A stretch of 46,391 nucleotides of DNA, from positions 1 to 46,391 of the forward strand of contig JAISJC010000003.1 of assembly GCA_031261745.1 (NCBI GenBank), read 5' to 3'. This document shows, one piece after another, positions 1 to 8,029 of this stretch. Position numbers and translations under genes: made by a program. This DNA is from Oscillospiraceae bacterium. Its GTDB lineage: Bacteria > Bacillota > Clostridia > Oscillospirales > Oscillospiraceae. The notes beneath the pieces are model-generated. The model worked only from the letters and a program-made list of their open reading frames with translations, ran no database searches and was not told the origin of the DNA. Position 1 is the stretch's first letter. Every line of letters starts with the position of its first letter.

Positions 1-1
1 A

Positions 2-136
2 AACACCTCCGCCGCGAGCGTGCCTATCGCGCTCGACGAGTTTAACGCCACGGGGCGGCTCAATCGCGGCGACAGCGTAATCCTCGCCGGCTTCGGCGGC
101 GGGCTGACCTACGGCGCGAGATATTTGGAATGGTAA
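2..136 (+). CDS. fabH: 3-oxoacyl-ACP synthase III (FabH), C-terminal fragment
   Basis: Partial gene entering from the left edge; only the last 44 codons are visible. The frame reads [13 protein letters not shown] near its start and ends [15 protein letters not shown]. The Asn of the N-T-S-A-A-S motif is the catalytic Asn of the KAS III active site, and the glycine-rich G-F-G-G-G-L segment is the usual FabH C-terminus. FabH condenses acetyl-CoA (or a branched starter) with malonyl-ACP to start type II fatty-acid synthesis in the cytoplasm. It stops 12 nt before fabK, so it is the upstream member of the same operon. Confidence 0.9.
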   Translation, partial: NTSAASVPIALDEFNATGRLNRGDSVILAGFGGGLTYGARYLEW

Positions 137-148
137 AGGACGATTGAA

Positions 149-1075
149 ATGTTAAATGAAATGCTCGGAATAAAATACCCGATAATGCAGGGCGGAATGG
201 CGCAGATTGCGACGGGGAAATTCGCCGCCGCCGTGTCGAACGCGGGTGCGCTCGGCGTAATCGCGACGGGCGGCTTTTCGGCGGAGCAGCTGCGGAGCCA
301 AATCCGCGAGGCGCGGGAGCTGACGGATAAGCCGTTCGGCGTGAATTTACTTATGCTGCACAATCAGCTCGACGAGCTTGTAAAAATCGTCGCGGAGGAG
401 CGCGTCGCCGTCGTCACGACGGGCGCGGGCGACTCCTCGCCGTACATAGGCGCGTGGAAGGACGCGGGAATCCGCGTTTTCCCCGTCGTCGCGGCCGTCG
501 CCTTAGCGCAGAGAATGGAGCGCGCGGGCGCGGACGCCGTAATCGCGGAGGGGACGGAGAGCGGCGGTCACGTCGGCGAGATGACGACGATGGCCCTCGT
601 GCCGCAGGTCGTTGCGGCGGTGAAAATCCCCGTAATCGCGGCGGGCGGCATCGCCTCAGGCGCGCAGTTTTTGGCGGCGTATGCCCTCGGCGCATCCGGC
701 GCGCAGCTCGGTACGCTGTTCCTGTCGTCGGAGGAATGCCCGATTCACGAGAACTACAAGAACGCGCTGATTGAGGCGCGCGACAGCGGCACCGTCGTCA
801 CGGGGCGCAGCGCGGGCGCGCCCGTGCGAATCCTGAAAAACCGAATGGCGCGCGACTACCTGAAACGCGAAAAAGAGGGCGCGAGCCGCGAGGAACTGGA
901 AACCTTCACGCTCGGCTCGCTGCGCCGCGCGGTTTTCGAGGGCGACACGGCGGGCGGCTCGCTTATGGCGGGTCAGGTCGCGGGGCAGATTAAGAATATC
1001 CGCCCGCTGTCCGAGATTCTGGAAACGCTGATGCGCGAGCTTGACGACGCAAAAGCGCGGGTGAACGCGCTGTGA
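149..1075 (+). CDS. fabK: enoyl-ACP reductase II (FabK), FMN-dependent
   Basis: This 308-residue protein starts MLNEMLGIKYPIMQGGMAQIA, the classic start of the nitronate-monooxygenase/FabK TIM-barrel family. It carries the E-S-G-G-H-V-G motif that holds the conserved His of FabK and a G-G-I-A-S-G phosphate-binding loop for FMN. FabK reduces trans-2-enoyl-ACP with NAD(P)H in the last step of each elongation cycle and replaces FabI in many clostridia and streptococci. The position between fabH and fabD separates it from true nitronate monooxygenases. Its stop overlaps the fabD GTG start in a GTGA arrangement, so the two are probably translationally coupled. Confidence 0.93.
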   Translation: MLNEMLGIKYPIMQGGMAQIATGKFAAAVSNAGALGVIATGGFSAEQLRSQIREARELTDKPFGVNLLMLHNQLDELVKIVAEERVAVVTTGAGDSSPYIGAWKDAGIRVFPVVAAVALAQRMERAGADAVIAEGTESGGHVGEMTTMALVPQVVAAVKIPVIAAGGIASGAQFLAAYALGASGAQLGTLFLSSEECPIHENYKNALIEARDSGTVVTGRSAGAPVRILKNRMARDYLKREKEGASREELETFTLGSLRRAVFEGDTAGGSLMAGQVAGQIKNIRPLSEILETLMRELDDAKARVNAL

Positions 1076-1992
1076 GTACGGCTTGGATTTACGCCGGTCA
1101 GGGCAGTCAGGCGGTCGGAATGGGGCGCGACTTTTACGACGTTTTCCCGGAGGTCCGCGATATCTTCGACAGCAAAGCTGCGGGCTTTGACCTGCGCGAG
1201 CTGTGCTTCGACGCGACTGCGGAGGAGCTGGCGCGGACGCGGTGCACGCAGCCGTGTATGGCGGCGTTCGCCGCCGCCGTCACGCGCGTGCTGCGCGGAT
1301 TGGGCTACGCGCCCGACTACGCGGCGGGGCTGTCGCTCGGCGAGTATTCCGCGCTCCACGCGGCGGGCGTTTTCGGCGTCGAAACGCTGCTTGAACTGCT
1401 CGCGTTCCGCGGAATCGCGATGGAGGAATCCGCCGCGGGCGTCGAATCGCGAATGAGCGCGGTTCTCAGCCTGTCGGAGGAGCTTGTGCGGCAGGCGGTT
1501 GCGGAATCGGCGCATATCGGCGTCGTCGCGTGTACCAATATAAATTGTCCGGGTCAGATTGTAATCGGCGGGGAGCTTGCGGCGGTTCTCGCGGCGGAGG
1601 AGCGGTGCGCCGCCCTCGGCGCGCGGCGTTGTCTCCCGTTGAACACGTCGGGGCCGTTCCACACGCCGCTGATGGAAAACGCGTCCGCGCGGCTGCGCGA
1701 AAAATTCGCGGCGACGGAATTTTTGCCGCAGCAAATCCCCGTGATTTTCAACGCGACGGGGGAGCCGGCGGCGGACGGCGAGATTAAGCATTTACTGTGC
1801 GAGCAGGTCAAATCAACGGTGCTGTTTGAAAAAACGCTGCTAAAATTGGCGGCTCTCGGCGCGGACACGGTGATTGAAATCGGTCCGGGGAACGCCCTCG
1901 CGGGCTTTGTGCGCAAGACCGTACCCGACCTGCGCGTCGTGTCCGTCAACAATGTCGGCGACTTGAAAAAGGTGGTGGAGCTATGGAATTAG
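1072..1992 (+). CDS. fabD: malonyl-CoA:ACP transacylase (FabD)
   Basis: 306 residues from a GTG start that overlaps the fabK stop by 4 nt. The N-terminal G-Q-G-S-Q motif, the nucleophile elbow G-L-S-L-G-E (catalytic Ser) and the G-P-F-H-T-P-L-M motif (catalytic His) are all present, and the length is normal for FabD. It moves malonyl groups from CoA to acyl carrier protein, supplying the extender unit to FabH and FabF. The 3' end overlaps the start of fabG by 10 nt, which supports one polycistronic message. Confidence 0.95.
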   Translation: MSTAWIYAGQGSQAVGMGRDFYDVFPEVRDIFDSKAAGFDLRELCFDATAEELARTRCTQPCMAAFAAAVTRVLRGLGYAPDYAAGLSLGEYSALHAAGVFGVETLLELLAFRGIAMEESAAGVESRMSAVLSLSEELVRQAVAESAHIGVVACTNINCPGQIVIGGELAAVLAAEERCAALGARRCLPLNTSGPFHTPLMENASARLREKFAATEFLPQQIPVIFNATGEPAADGEIKHLLCEQVKSTVLFEKTLLKLAALGADTVIEIGPGNALAGFVRKTVPDLRVVSVNNVGDLKKVVELWN

Positions 1993-2732
1993 AGGAAAAA
2001 ATCGCGCTCGTGACGGGCGGGGGCCGCGGCATCGGCCGCGAAATCTGCCTGACGCTCGCGAAAAGCGGTGCCGCCGTCGCGGTGAATTATTCGGGCAGCG
2101 AGGCCGCCGCGCTCGAAACGGCGCGGCTCATTGAAGAACTCGGCGGGCGCGCCGTCACAATCCGCGCCGACGTGTCGGATTACGCGGCGTGCGAGGCGAT
2201 GTTCGCGGCGGTCGAGGAGCAGCTCGGCGCGCCGGATATTCTCGTCAACAATTCGGGGATTACGCGCGACAACCTCATTCTGCGTATGTCTCCGGAGGAA
2301 TTTTCCGACGTTATTAACGTGAATTTGCAGGGTGCTTTCCACTGCCTGAAACTCGCGTCCAAGGGAATGATTAAGAAGCGTTGGGGCCGGATTGTGAATA
2401 TCGCGAGCATCGTCGGGCTGATCGGCAACGCAGGCCAGGCGAATTACGCCGCGAGTAAGGCGGGAATAATCGCCCTCACGAAGTCGGCGGCGCGGGAACT
2501 CGCGGGGCGCGGCGTCACGGTGAACGCGATTGCGCCGGGGTTTATCGAAACGGATATGACGGCCGTGCTGTCGGAGAGCGTGCGCGAGCAGATGCTCGGC
2601 AATATCCCGCAGAAGCGGCTCGGTTTGCCCGCGGATATCGCCGCAGCTGCGGCGTTTCTCTGCTCCGGCGGGGCGGCGTATATCACGGGACAGGTTCTCG
2701 CCGTGGACGGCGGAATGACAATGGGAGGCTGA
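1983..2732 (+). CDS. fabG: 3-oxoacyl-ACP reductase (FabG)
   Basis: A 249-residue classical short-chain dehydrogenase. The NADPH-binding T-G-G-G-R-G-I-G motif is near the N-terminus, N-N-S-G sits at about residue 90, and the Ser-Tyr-Lys catalytic set is visible as N-I-A-S-I-V-G followed by A-N-Y-A-A-S-K. The C-terminus (Y-I-T-G-Q-V-L-A-V-D-G-G) is typical. It reduces 3-oxoacyl-ACP to 3-hydroxyacyl-ACP. In many Firmicutes acpP follows fabG; here fabF starts 3 nt after the fabG stop, so no ACP gene fits between them. Confidence 0.95.
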   Translation: MELEEKIALVTGGGRGIGREICLTLAKSGAAVAVNYSGSEAAALETARLIEELGGRAVTIRADVSDYAACEAMFAAVEEQLGAPDILVNNSGITRDNLILRMSPEEFSDVINVNLQGAFHCLKLASKGMIKKRWGRIVNIASIVGLIGNAGQANYAASKAGIIALTKSAARELAGRGVTVNAIAPGFIETDMTAVLSESVREQMLGNIPQKRLGLPADIAAAAAFLCSGGAAYITGQVLAVDGGMTMGG

Positions 2733-2735
2733 CGA

Positions 2736-3971
2736 ATGAGTACGAACAGACGCGTGGTGATTACGGGAATGGGCGCGGTTACGCCCGTCGGCAACACGCA
2801 CACGGACTTTTGGGCGGCAATTCGCCGCGGCGACTGCGGGATTGCGCCGATAACGGCCTACGACACGGCAAATCAGGCGGTGAAGCTCGCCGCCGAGGTG
2901 CGTATCGACACGGACGCGTTCATTCCTCCGAACGAGGCGCGAAAGACGGACCGCTTTACGATTCTCGCGCTGATAGCGGCGCGCGAGGCGTTGCGCGATT
3001 CGGGCGTTTCCGCGGACAATACGAATTTGGAGCGCGCGGGCGTGCTGATTTCCTCCGGTATCGGCGGACTCGCCACGACGGCACAGGAGCATACACGCGG
3101 CGAGGCAAAAGGATATGACCGCGTTTCGCCGTTCTTTATTCCGATGACGATTCCGAATATGGCGGCGGGGCGCGTCGCGATTGAGGCGGGCTTTCTCGGC
3201 TCCTGCTCCTGCGTCGTAACTGCGTGCGCGGGCGGCACCCACGCCGTCGGCGAGGCTATGCGAAGTATTCGCCACGGCTATACCGACGTTATGCTCTGCG
3301 GCGGCGCGGAGGCGTGCGTCATTCCGCTCGCGATGGGCGGTTTTACGTCGATGCAGGCGTTGCACACCGGCTCTGACGCGGCGCGCGCGTCGATTCCGTT
3401 CGACCGTGAGCGCAGCGGCTTCGTCCTCGGCGAGGGCGCGGGAATGCTGATGTTGGAGGAGCTGGAACACGCGAAAGCGCGCGGCGCGCGGATTTACGCC
3501 GAGGTTACGGGCTTCGGCGACTCGTGCGACGCGTACCACATAACCGCGCCGGAGCCGACGGGGCGCGGGGCCGTACTCGCGATGGAAAACGCGATCTCCG
3601 ACGCGGGTTTGTCGCCGTCGGACATCGGATACATAAACGCGCACGGCACCTCAACGCAGCTCAACGACAAGGGCGAATCCATTGCAATCAACAAGGTTTT
3701 CGGCGCGGGAACGCGCGTCCCCGTCAGCTCTACGAAGTCTATGACGGGTCATCTGCTCGGCGCGGCGGGCGCGGTCGAGGCGATTGTCTGCGCCTACGCT
3801 GTACGCGACGGATTTTTGCCGGCGAACATCAACCTGCGCGAGCGGGACGCGGACTGCGCCGTGAACCTTGTCACGGGCACGGGCGCGGAGACGCCGGTTC
3901 GCCACGCGCTGTCTAATTCCCTCGGCTTCGGCGGACACAACGCTACGCTGATTATTTCGCGCTATGAATAA
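2736..3971 (+). CDS. fabF: 3-oxoacyl-ACP synthase II (FabF)
   Basis: A 411-residue KAS II thiolase-fold enzyme starting R-R-V-V-I-T-G-M-G-A-V-T-P-V-G. The catalytic Cys lies in T-A-C-A-G-G-T-H-A (more usually T-A-C-A-T-G-T-H), and the two catalytic His residues lie in N-A-H-G-T-S-T and M-T-G-H-L-L-G-A-A-G. It elongates acyl-ACP with malonyl-ACP. It is directly downstream of fabG and followed by fabZ after a 23-nt gap; accB, often found between fabF and fabZ in clostridia, is absent. Confidence 0.95.
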   Translation: MSTNRRVVITGMGAVTPVGNTHTDFWAAIRRGDCGIAPITAYDTANQAVKLAAEVRIDTDAFIPPNEARKTDRFTILALIAAREALRDSGVSADNTNLERAGVLISSGIGGLATTAQEHTRGEAKGYDRVSPFFIPMTIPNMAAGRVAIEAGFLGSCSCVVTACAGGTHAVGEAMRSIRHGYTDVMLCGGAEACVIPLAMGGFTSMQALHTGSDAARASIPFDRERSGFVLGEGAGMLMLEELEHAKARGARIYAEVTGFGDSCDAYHITAPEPTGRGAVLAMENAISDAGLSPSDIGYINAHGTSTQLNDKGESIAINKVFGAGTRVPVSSTKSMTGHLLGAAGAVEAIVCAYAVRDGFLPANINLRERDADCAVNLVTGTGAETPVRHALSNSLGFGGHNATLIISRYE

Positions 3972-3994
3972 AATGTTTAACGGAGGACGTTAAT

Positions 3995-4438
3995 ATGACG
4001 CTCACAAGCGACCAAATTCAGGAAATTCTGCCGCACCGATATCCGTTTTTGCTGCTCGACCGCGTGGAGGAATACGAGCCGGGCAAGTTCGCGCGGGCAA
4101 TCAAGTGCGTCTCGGTGAACGAGCCGTTCTTTCAGGGGCATTTTCCGGCGTACAGCGTGATGCCGGGCGTGCTGATTCTCGAAGCACTCGCGCAGGCGGG
4201 CGCGATTGCGCTGCTCAGTCCGCCGGAGAACCGCGGGAAAATCGCGCTGTTCGGCGGGGTGAAGCAGGCGCGCTTCCGCGCGCCGGTCACGCCGGGCGAC
4301 GTGCTGGAATTAGAGTGCATTATTACGCGTATGCACGGACCGATAGGTTTGGGTGAAGGCACGGCAAAGGTAAACGGAAAGACCGTTTGTACGGCGGAGC
4401 TGTCCTTTGCAATAATGGATGAAAAAAGTCAGGGGTGA
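3995..4438 (+). CDS. fabZ: 3-hydroxyacyl-ACP dehydratase (FabZ)
   Basis: A 147-residue hot-dog-fold protein. The L-P-H-R-Y-P-F-L-L-L-D-R-V start and the F-F-Q-G-H-F-P segment with the catalytic His, followed by P-G-V-L-I-L-E-A-L-A-Q (catalytic Glu), are diagnostic. It removes water from 3-hydroxyacyl-ACP to give the enoyl substrate of FabK. The GGAGG upstream at about 3981 supports this start. Its 3' end approaches or overlaps the MarR gene, depending on which start the regulator uses. Confidence 0.94.
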   Translation: MTLTSDQIQEILPHRYPFLLLDRVEEYEPGKFARAIKCVSVNEPFFQGHFPAYSVMPGVLILEALAQAGAIALLSPPENRGKIALFGGVKQARFRAPVTPGDVLELECIITRMHGPIGLGEGTAKVNGKTVCTAELSFAIMDEKSQG

Positions 4439-4445
4439 TTGGACG

Positions 4446-4892
4446 ATGCGTGACTCATTAGAACGCGCGTTTCTGGACGTGTACACAAAATTCAAGCTCC
4501 AATTTTACAGGAAGGTTTTCGGCCGGTTCGAGTCGCGCGAGGCGAGCCTGACGGCCGTCGAGACGTTCTGTGTGGAGGTCATTCACGCGCTCGGCGAGCC
4601 GACGGTCAACGAGTTCGCGAAATTTGTGAACATATCGCAGGCGAACGCCGCGTACAAGATTCAAAACCTGATTGAGAAGGACTACGTGCGCAAGTCGCGC
4701 TCCGAAAACGACCGGCGCGAGTATCATCTGCTTGTGACGGAGCGGTTTCACGCGTACAACCGTTTGAGTACGGACTACATCGGGACGGTCGCTTCGCGCG
4801 TGCGGGAGCGTTTCACGCCGCAGGAGACGGCGACATTTGAGAACATTCTGCGCACAATCCACGACGAGCTGATGCCGGAGATTCCGTCGTAA
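4446..4892 (+). CDS. MarR-family winged-helix regulator at the end of the fab operon
   Basis: 148 residues from ATG 4446, which has AGGGG about 10 nt upstream. The ORF track's start at 4419 adds nine residues inside fabZ and has a poorer context. The body has the MarR layout: an N-terminal dimerisation helix, a winged helix around P-T-V-N-E-F-A-K-F-V-N-I-S-Q-A-N-A-A-Y-K, and a wing with S-E-N-D-R-R-E-Y, close to the MarR D-x-R signature. By position it may be a FabT-like repressor of the fab genes. FabT genes commonly lie upstream of fabH, so the 3' location is unusual; the specific role is inference. Confidence 0.82.
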   Translation: MRDSLERAFLDVYTKFKLQFYRKVFGRFESREASLTAVETFCVEVIHALGEPTVNEFAKFVNISQANAAYKIQNLIEKDYVRKSRSENDRREYHLLVTERFHAYNRLSTDYIGTVASRVRERFTPQETATFENILRTIHDELMPEIPS

Positions 4893-4900
4893 AATAATAA

Positions 4901-4929
4901 ACAACGCACCCCGATTTGGGGTGCGTTGT
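4901..4929. terminator. bidirectional intrinsic terminator between fab/marR and the glycosidase pair
   Basis: A perfect 12-bp stem, ACAACGCACCCC pairing with GGGGTGCGTTGT, with a 5-nt loop GATTT. An A/T-rich AAAATAATAA on the left reads as a T tract on the minus strand, and TTTTGGTT follows on the right. It lies 8 nt after the marR stop and 15 nt from the stop of the convergent glycosidase gene, so it probably ends both transcripts. Confidence 0.9.
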
Positions 4930-4944
4930 CGGTTTTGGTTGCTG

Positions 4945-6735
4945 TTACGCGCCGATTACGGAACCGGCGAGGGTCATAAAGCTGTTGGCGCACCAAGTCG
5001 TCCACGGCCAGCCGTCCGTCGCGAACGGCATCGGCTGGTCGGGCGCGGGCTCGCCCGTCAGCGGGAAGTGGTCATACGGCGCGAAGCCGAGAATCATTCC
5101 CTTTTCCTTGATGTTGTCGCACCAGAGGCGCGCGATTTTCTCGGCCTCCTCCTGCTTGCCCGCGGCCTGCAAGCCGACGGAGATTATCATATTCTGCGGC
5201 GCGACGACGCGGCCGCAGACAAAGCTGATGCCGAACGTCACCATATCGGACTTCATACTCTCGCTCGCAAGCCCGATTTCCGTCAGCCACTCGCCGGGGG
5301 CGGTCACGCGCTCCGCAACCTTGTCGATGATGTGCTGCGGCAGCCGCTTGCCGAGGATAATCGGCTGGAAATCCGCGAGGCTCATTGAATCGACGTTTTT
5401 GCCCTTGACGATTGTCGCGAATTTCTCGCCGTCCCAATGCTCCTCGACAATAATTTTCGTGAGCTTTTCGCTGCGCGCAATCCACTCGTCCGCGGCCTTC
5501 GCGTCGCCGGATTTGCGCGCGAGGAGCGCGACGCACTCCATAAGCAGCACGAGGAACGCCAGCGTGTTCGGCTCCCTCGCGGGGAAGCCGTCCTTGAAGT
5601 TCGACGCGTCGTCCCAGCCGGATTCGTGCGGGCTGAAAATCGCCGTCGCGTCGTCGCCGCGCCCCGCGTTGCGGTACGTCGTCCAGTAATTCGCCCATTT
5701 CGCCATTTTCGGGTACATACGCTTCGCCTCCTCGGCGGAGATGAAGTCGTCGCCGACGTTGCGGATTATGAATTCGAGCGCGAACCCTTGGAACGCAGGC
5801 TGCATCGCCGCCGCCGCGCCCGTGTAGGCGAGCATTCCGTCGATGCGCCCCGTGCGCTCGTCCTGATAGTCGAACAGCAGGCAAATCTGCCGCCACGCCT
5901 CTTTCAGGTCGCGCTGCATAGCCATCGCGTTATAGCTCTGCTGCCAGCCCGCGGCGACAATCGCCCATTGCAGGCTGAACATTATCGCGGGGGTCTTAAT
6001 GTAGCCGCGCGGATTTGTGCGATAGCTCCAAACCGTGTAGACGGCGTACTCCGCCGCCTCCTCGTAGCCGCGCGCGACCTTGCGGTACTTGCTCTTAAAT
6101 TCCGCAAAATCGGCTTTGTTGTCCGCAACCAACTTGTCAAACGGCTCATAGACGCCGAACGGGAAAATCTCCGCGCCCGCGTCGAACTCGTGAAACGCGC
6201 CGTCGAAACGCCGCGTCGCCGCGTTGGGGACGAACTCAAACTCCGCGCGCTCGTACTTGCCCTGCTCGTAGGAATACGGCGTTTCGACGTGCAGTCCGCC
6301 CTCAATAGGCATAAACTTCATCGTGCCGTACTTGCCCATCTCCGCCTCCCAGCCGACGTCTTGCAGGGAGCGCACGCCGCGCAGCGCGTTCGCGCCGCCG
6401 CCGGGATTCGTGGAGTTGAGTTTCAGGCGCACGCCGGCTTCAAACCCGCGGACGCGTAAATGCTGGCGGTCGGTGATTGCGAACTCAACCCAGCGGTAGC
6501 CGTGCGTGAGCTTGATTGAACCCGCGTCGGCGAAATACTCGTACGGGACGGGTATTCCGTTCGCCAAAAATTCAATGTCGAACATAAAATCGGTGCCGGA
6601 AATCATCTCCGCGTGGCGGCTCATACCGAGTTTGAGCTGTCCGTGCTGCTCAAAGTCCTCGTAGATGTACAGGACGCTGCCGCGCCGCGCGAACGGTACG
6701 CGAATCAGCTGAAACTTTTCGTTTGTTCCGAACAT
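4945..6735 (-). CDS. glycoside hydrolase, GH63/MGH1-like (alpha/alpha)6-barrel
   Basis: A 596-residue protein with no obvious signal peptide. The N-terminal ~210 residues look like a beta-rich domain, followed by a helical barrel. The motif H-E-S-G-W-D-D-A-S near residue 355 resembles the E-S-G-W-D-(N/D)-S motif of GH63/GH37-type enzymes, whose Asp is the general acid. The C-terminal W-P-W-T-T-W-C-A-N-S-F is also typical of such barrels. The likely role is cytoplasmic cleavage of a glucosyl or mannosyl compound; the substrate is unknown. The start has AAGGAGGGG six nt upstream, embedded in the last codons of the neighbouring gene, implying translational coupling. Confidence 0.72.
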   Translation of the reverse strand: MFGTNEKFQLIRVPFARRGSVLYIYEDFEQHGQLKLGMSRHAEMISGTDFMFDIEFLANGIPVPYEYFADAGSIKLTHGYRWVEFAITDRQHLRVRGFEAGVRLKLNSTNPGGGANALRGVRSLQDVGWEAEMGKYGTMKFMPIEGGLHVETPYSYEQGKYERAEFEFVPNAATRRFDGAFHEFDAGAEIFPFGVYEPFDKLVADNKADFAEFKSKYRKVARGYEEAAEYAVYTVWSYRTNPRGYIKTPAIMFSLQWAIVAAGWQQSYNAMAMQRDLKEAWRQICLLFDYQDERTGRIDGMLAYTGAAAAMQPAFQGFALEFIIRNVGDDFISAEEAKRMYPKMAKWANYWTTYRNAGRGDDATAIFSPHESGWDDASNFKDGFPAREPNTLAFLVLLMECVALLARKSGDAKAADEWIARSEKLTKIIVEEHWDGEKFATIVKGKNVDSMSLADFQPIILGKRLPQHIIDKVAERVTAPGEWLTEIGLASESMKSDMVTFGISFVCGRVVAPQNMIISVGLQAAGKQEEAEKIARLWCDNIKEKGMILGFAPYDHFPLTGEPAPDQPMPFATDGWPWTTWCANSFMTLAGSVIGA

Positions 6736-7872
6736 TTATTTCCCCTCCTTTGCAACAGCCGCGTAAATTTCGGCAATCAGCCCGCCGGAAATGTACTTTG
6801 CGAGGTCCACGTCGCCCGCGGCCTCACCTGAGAGCGCGGCAATCAGCTTCTGCAAATCCGGGTCGGGGAAAAAGCCGTTGTCGCGGAACCCCTCCGGGTT
6901 ATTCAGCCCCGTTTCAAAGCGGTAGGCGTAATAGTATCCGCCGGGGTAGTGGCGGTTCGTGTCCCACCACTTTTTCGCGGCGTCCAGCTCGTCTTTGAGT
7001 ACGCGCCGCGCGGTATCCGACGCGTAACCATATTGCTTTGACACATAGCCGAGAATCGGCGGCGACGCCTGCGGCAGCGAGGTCGCGACGTCAATCGCCG
7101 CGTCACCCTTGAACGCGAGCGACGCAATCGCCTCGTCCACGGCCGTCGCCGTCGCGGAATACAGGCGGTTCGGCGTGACGCACCAGTGGCCGTTCGGGAG
7201 CTTCCGTGAGTTGACCCAGATTTTGTATTTCAGCTCGGCGGGAAGGCTCTCTTTCAGGCTGCCGAAGAACTCGTTATACTCCTCTGTGGTGGCGTGAACA
7301 GCCTCGTCGAACGTCTTTTCGACGACGGGCGGCACCGTGTCGGCGGGCAGCTCGTAGGCGATAAGTTCAAACTCGCCGTACTTGTCGGGCGCGAGGTCGA
7401 GAACAGGCGTGACCGAGCCGAACGACGCGACGACCCACGTGTCGTCAAAGCTGATGGTGCCTTTTTGCGCGACGAAGAAATACTTGCCGCCGCCGATGTT
7501 GATTTCCGTGCCGTTGGGCTTGTTGATGGAGGACACGCCCGCGGGCATTTTGCCGTCGAGCCGGAGCGTGAAGTCGCCGCCCTTGATTCGCAGGGCGTTG
7601 ATGGACGCGTCCTGCGTGATTACGGCTTCGCCGGCGGCGGATTTGAGCGTGATTGTGAGGCCGTTTGTTTCGTAGGTGTAGGGTACGATTTTGCCGTCCT
7701 TTTTTACGATGTTGATTTCGAGCAGACCCGCCGGACGCGGCGCGGTGGGCACGAGCGAGGGCGCGGCCTCCGACGCGAGCGCGAGCCAGAGCGTTCCGCC
7801 CTGCTCCGTTACCATATGGCGCGCGCCCCGGCGGCCGAACGGAGTTTCTGCGAGGGATGTGGTGTTCAGCAT
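6736..7872 (-). CDS. truncated glycosidase-like paralogue with altered active-site motif
   Basis: 378 residues from ATG 7872, chosen over the track's 7971 start because AAAGGAG lies 6 nt upstream and the longer start would begin upstream of the promoter -10. By eye its C-terminal half follows the same plan as its neighbour: W-V-N-S-R-x-x-P-N-G parallels W-S-Y-R-T-N-P-R-G, and A-K-K-W-W-D-T-N-R-H-Y...E-T-G-L-N-N-P parallels M-A-K-W-A-N-Y-W-T-T-Y...E-S-G-W-D-D-A. The Asp-Asp is Asn-Asn here, and the barrel ends about 200 residues early. It may be a non-catalytic partner subunit or a degenerating copy. The stop abuts the neighbour's start with no gap. Confidence 0.65.
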   Translation of the reverse strand: MLNTTSLAETPFGRRGARHMVTEQGGTLWLALASEAAPSLVPTAPRPAGLLEINIVKKDGKIVPYTYETNGLTITLKSAAGEAVITQDASINALRIKGGDFTLRLDGKMPAGVSSINKPNGTEINIGGGKYFFVAQKGTISFDDTWVVASFGSVTPVLDLAPDKYGEFELIAYELPADTVPPVVEKTFDEAVHATTEEYNEFFGSLKESLPAELKYKIWVNSRKLPNGHWCVTPNRLYSATATAVDEAIASLAFKGDAAIDVATSLPQASPPILGYVSKQYGYASDTARRVLKDELDAAKKWWDTNRHYPGGYYYAYRFETGLNNPEGFRDNGFFPDPDLQKLIAALSGEAAGDVDLAKYISGGLIAEIYAAVAKEGK

Positions 7873-7908
7873 TTTCGTTCTCCTTTCGCGTTTCAAATGT
7901 TTGTCGTT

Positions 7909-7937
7909 ATTATACACGAACGCGCGGCGGTTGGCAA
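7909..7937 (-). promoter_or_regulatory. sigma-A promoter of the glycosidase pair
   Basis: On the minus strand TTGCCA, a 17-nt spacer, then a perfect TATAAT. The start codon at 7872 lies 37 nt downstream of the -10 box. It diverges from the ddl promoter region. Confidence 0.8.
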
Positions 7938-7954
7938 GGGAAATTTTAGAGGTT

Positions 7955-7993
7955 TTGCCGATTGTTGACAAGTGTGTTACAATAGATAATTAT
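7955..7993 (+). promoter_or_regulatory. probable sigma-A promoter(s) of ddl-murF
   Basis: Two overlapping candidates are visible. TTGCCG-N17-TACAAT covers 7955-7983, and TTGACA-N17-AATTAT covers 7965-7993. Each has one good and one weaker hexamer. Either would give a leader of roughly 30-40 nt before ddl, which has GGAGG just upstream of its ATG. Confidence 0.6.
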
Positions 7994-8029
7994 TGAATAA
8001 ACTCAACTATCCCAATTTCGGAGGTTTTA

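Noticed and set aside
1989-3644. Long minus-strand ORF (551 aa) opposite fabG and fabF
   Set aside because: It is an Arg/Ala-rich shadow frame created by GC-rich codons; the plus-strand genes have complete family motifs.
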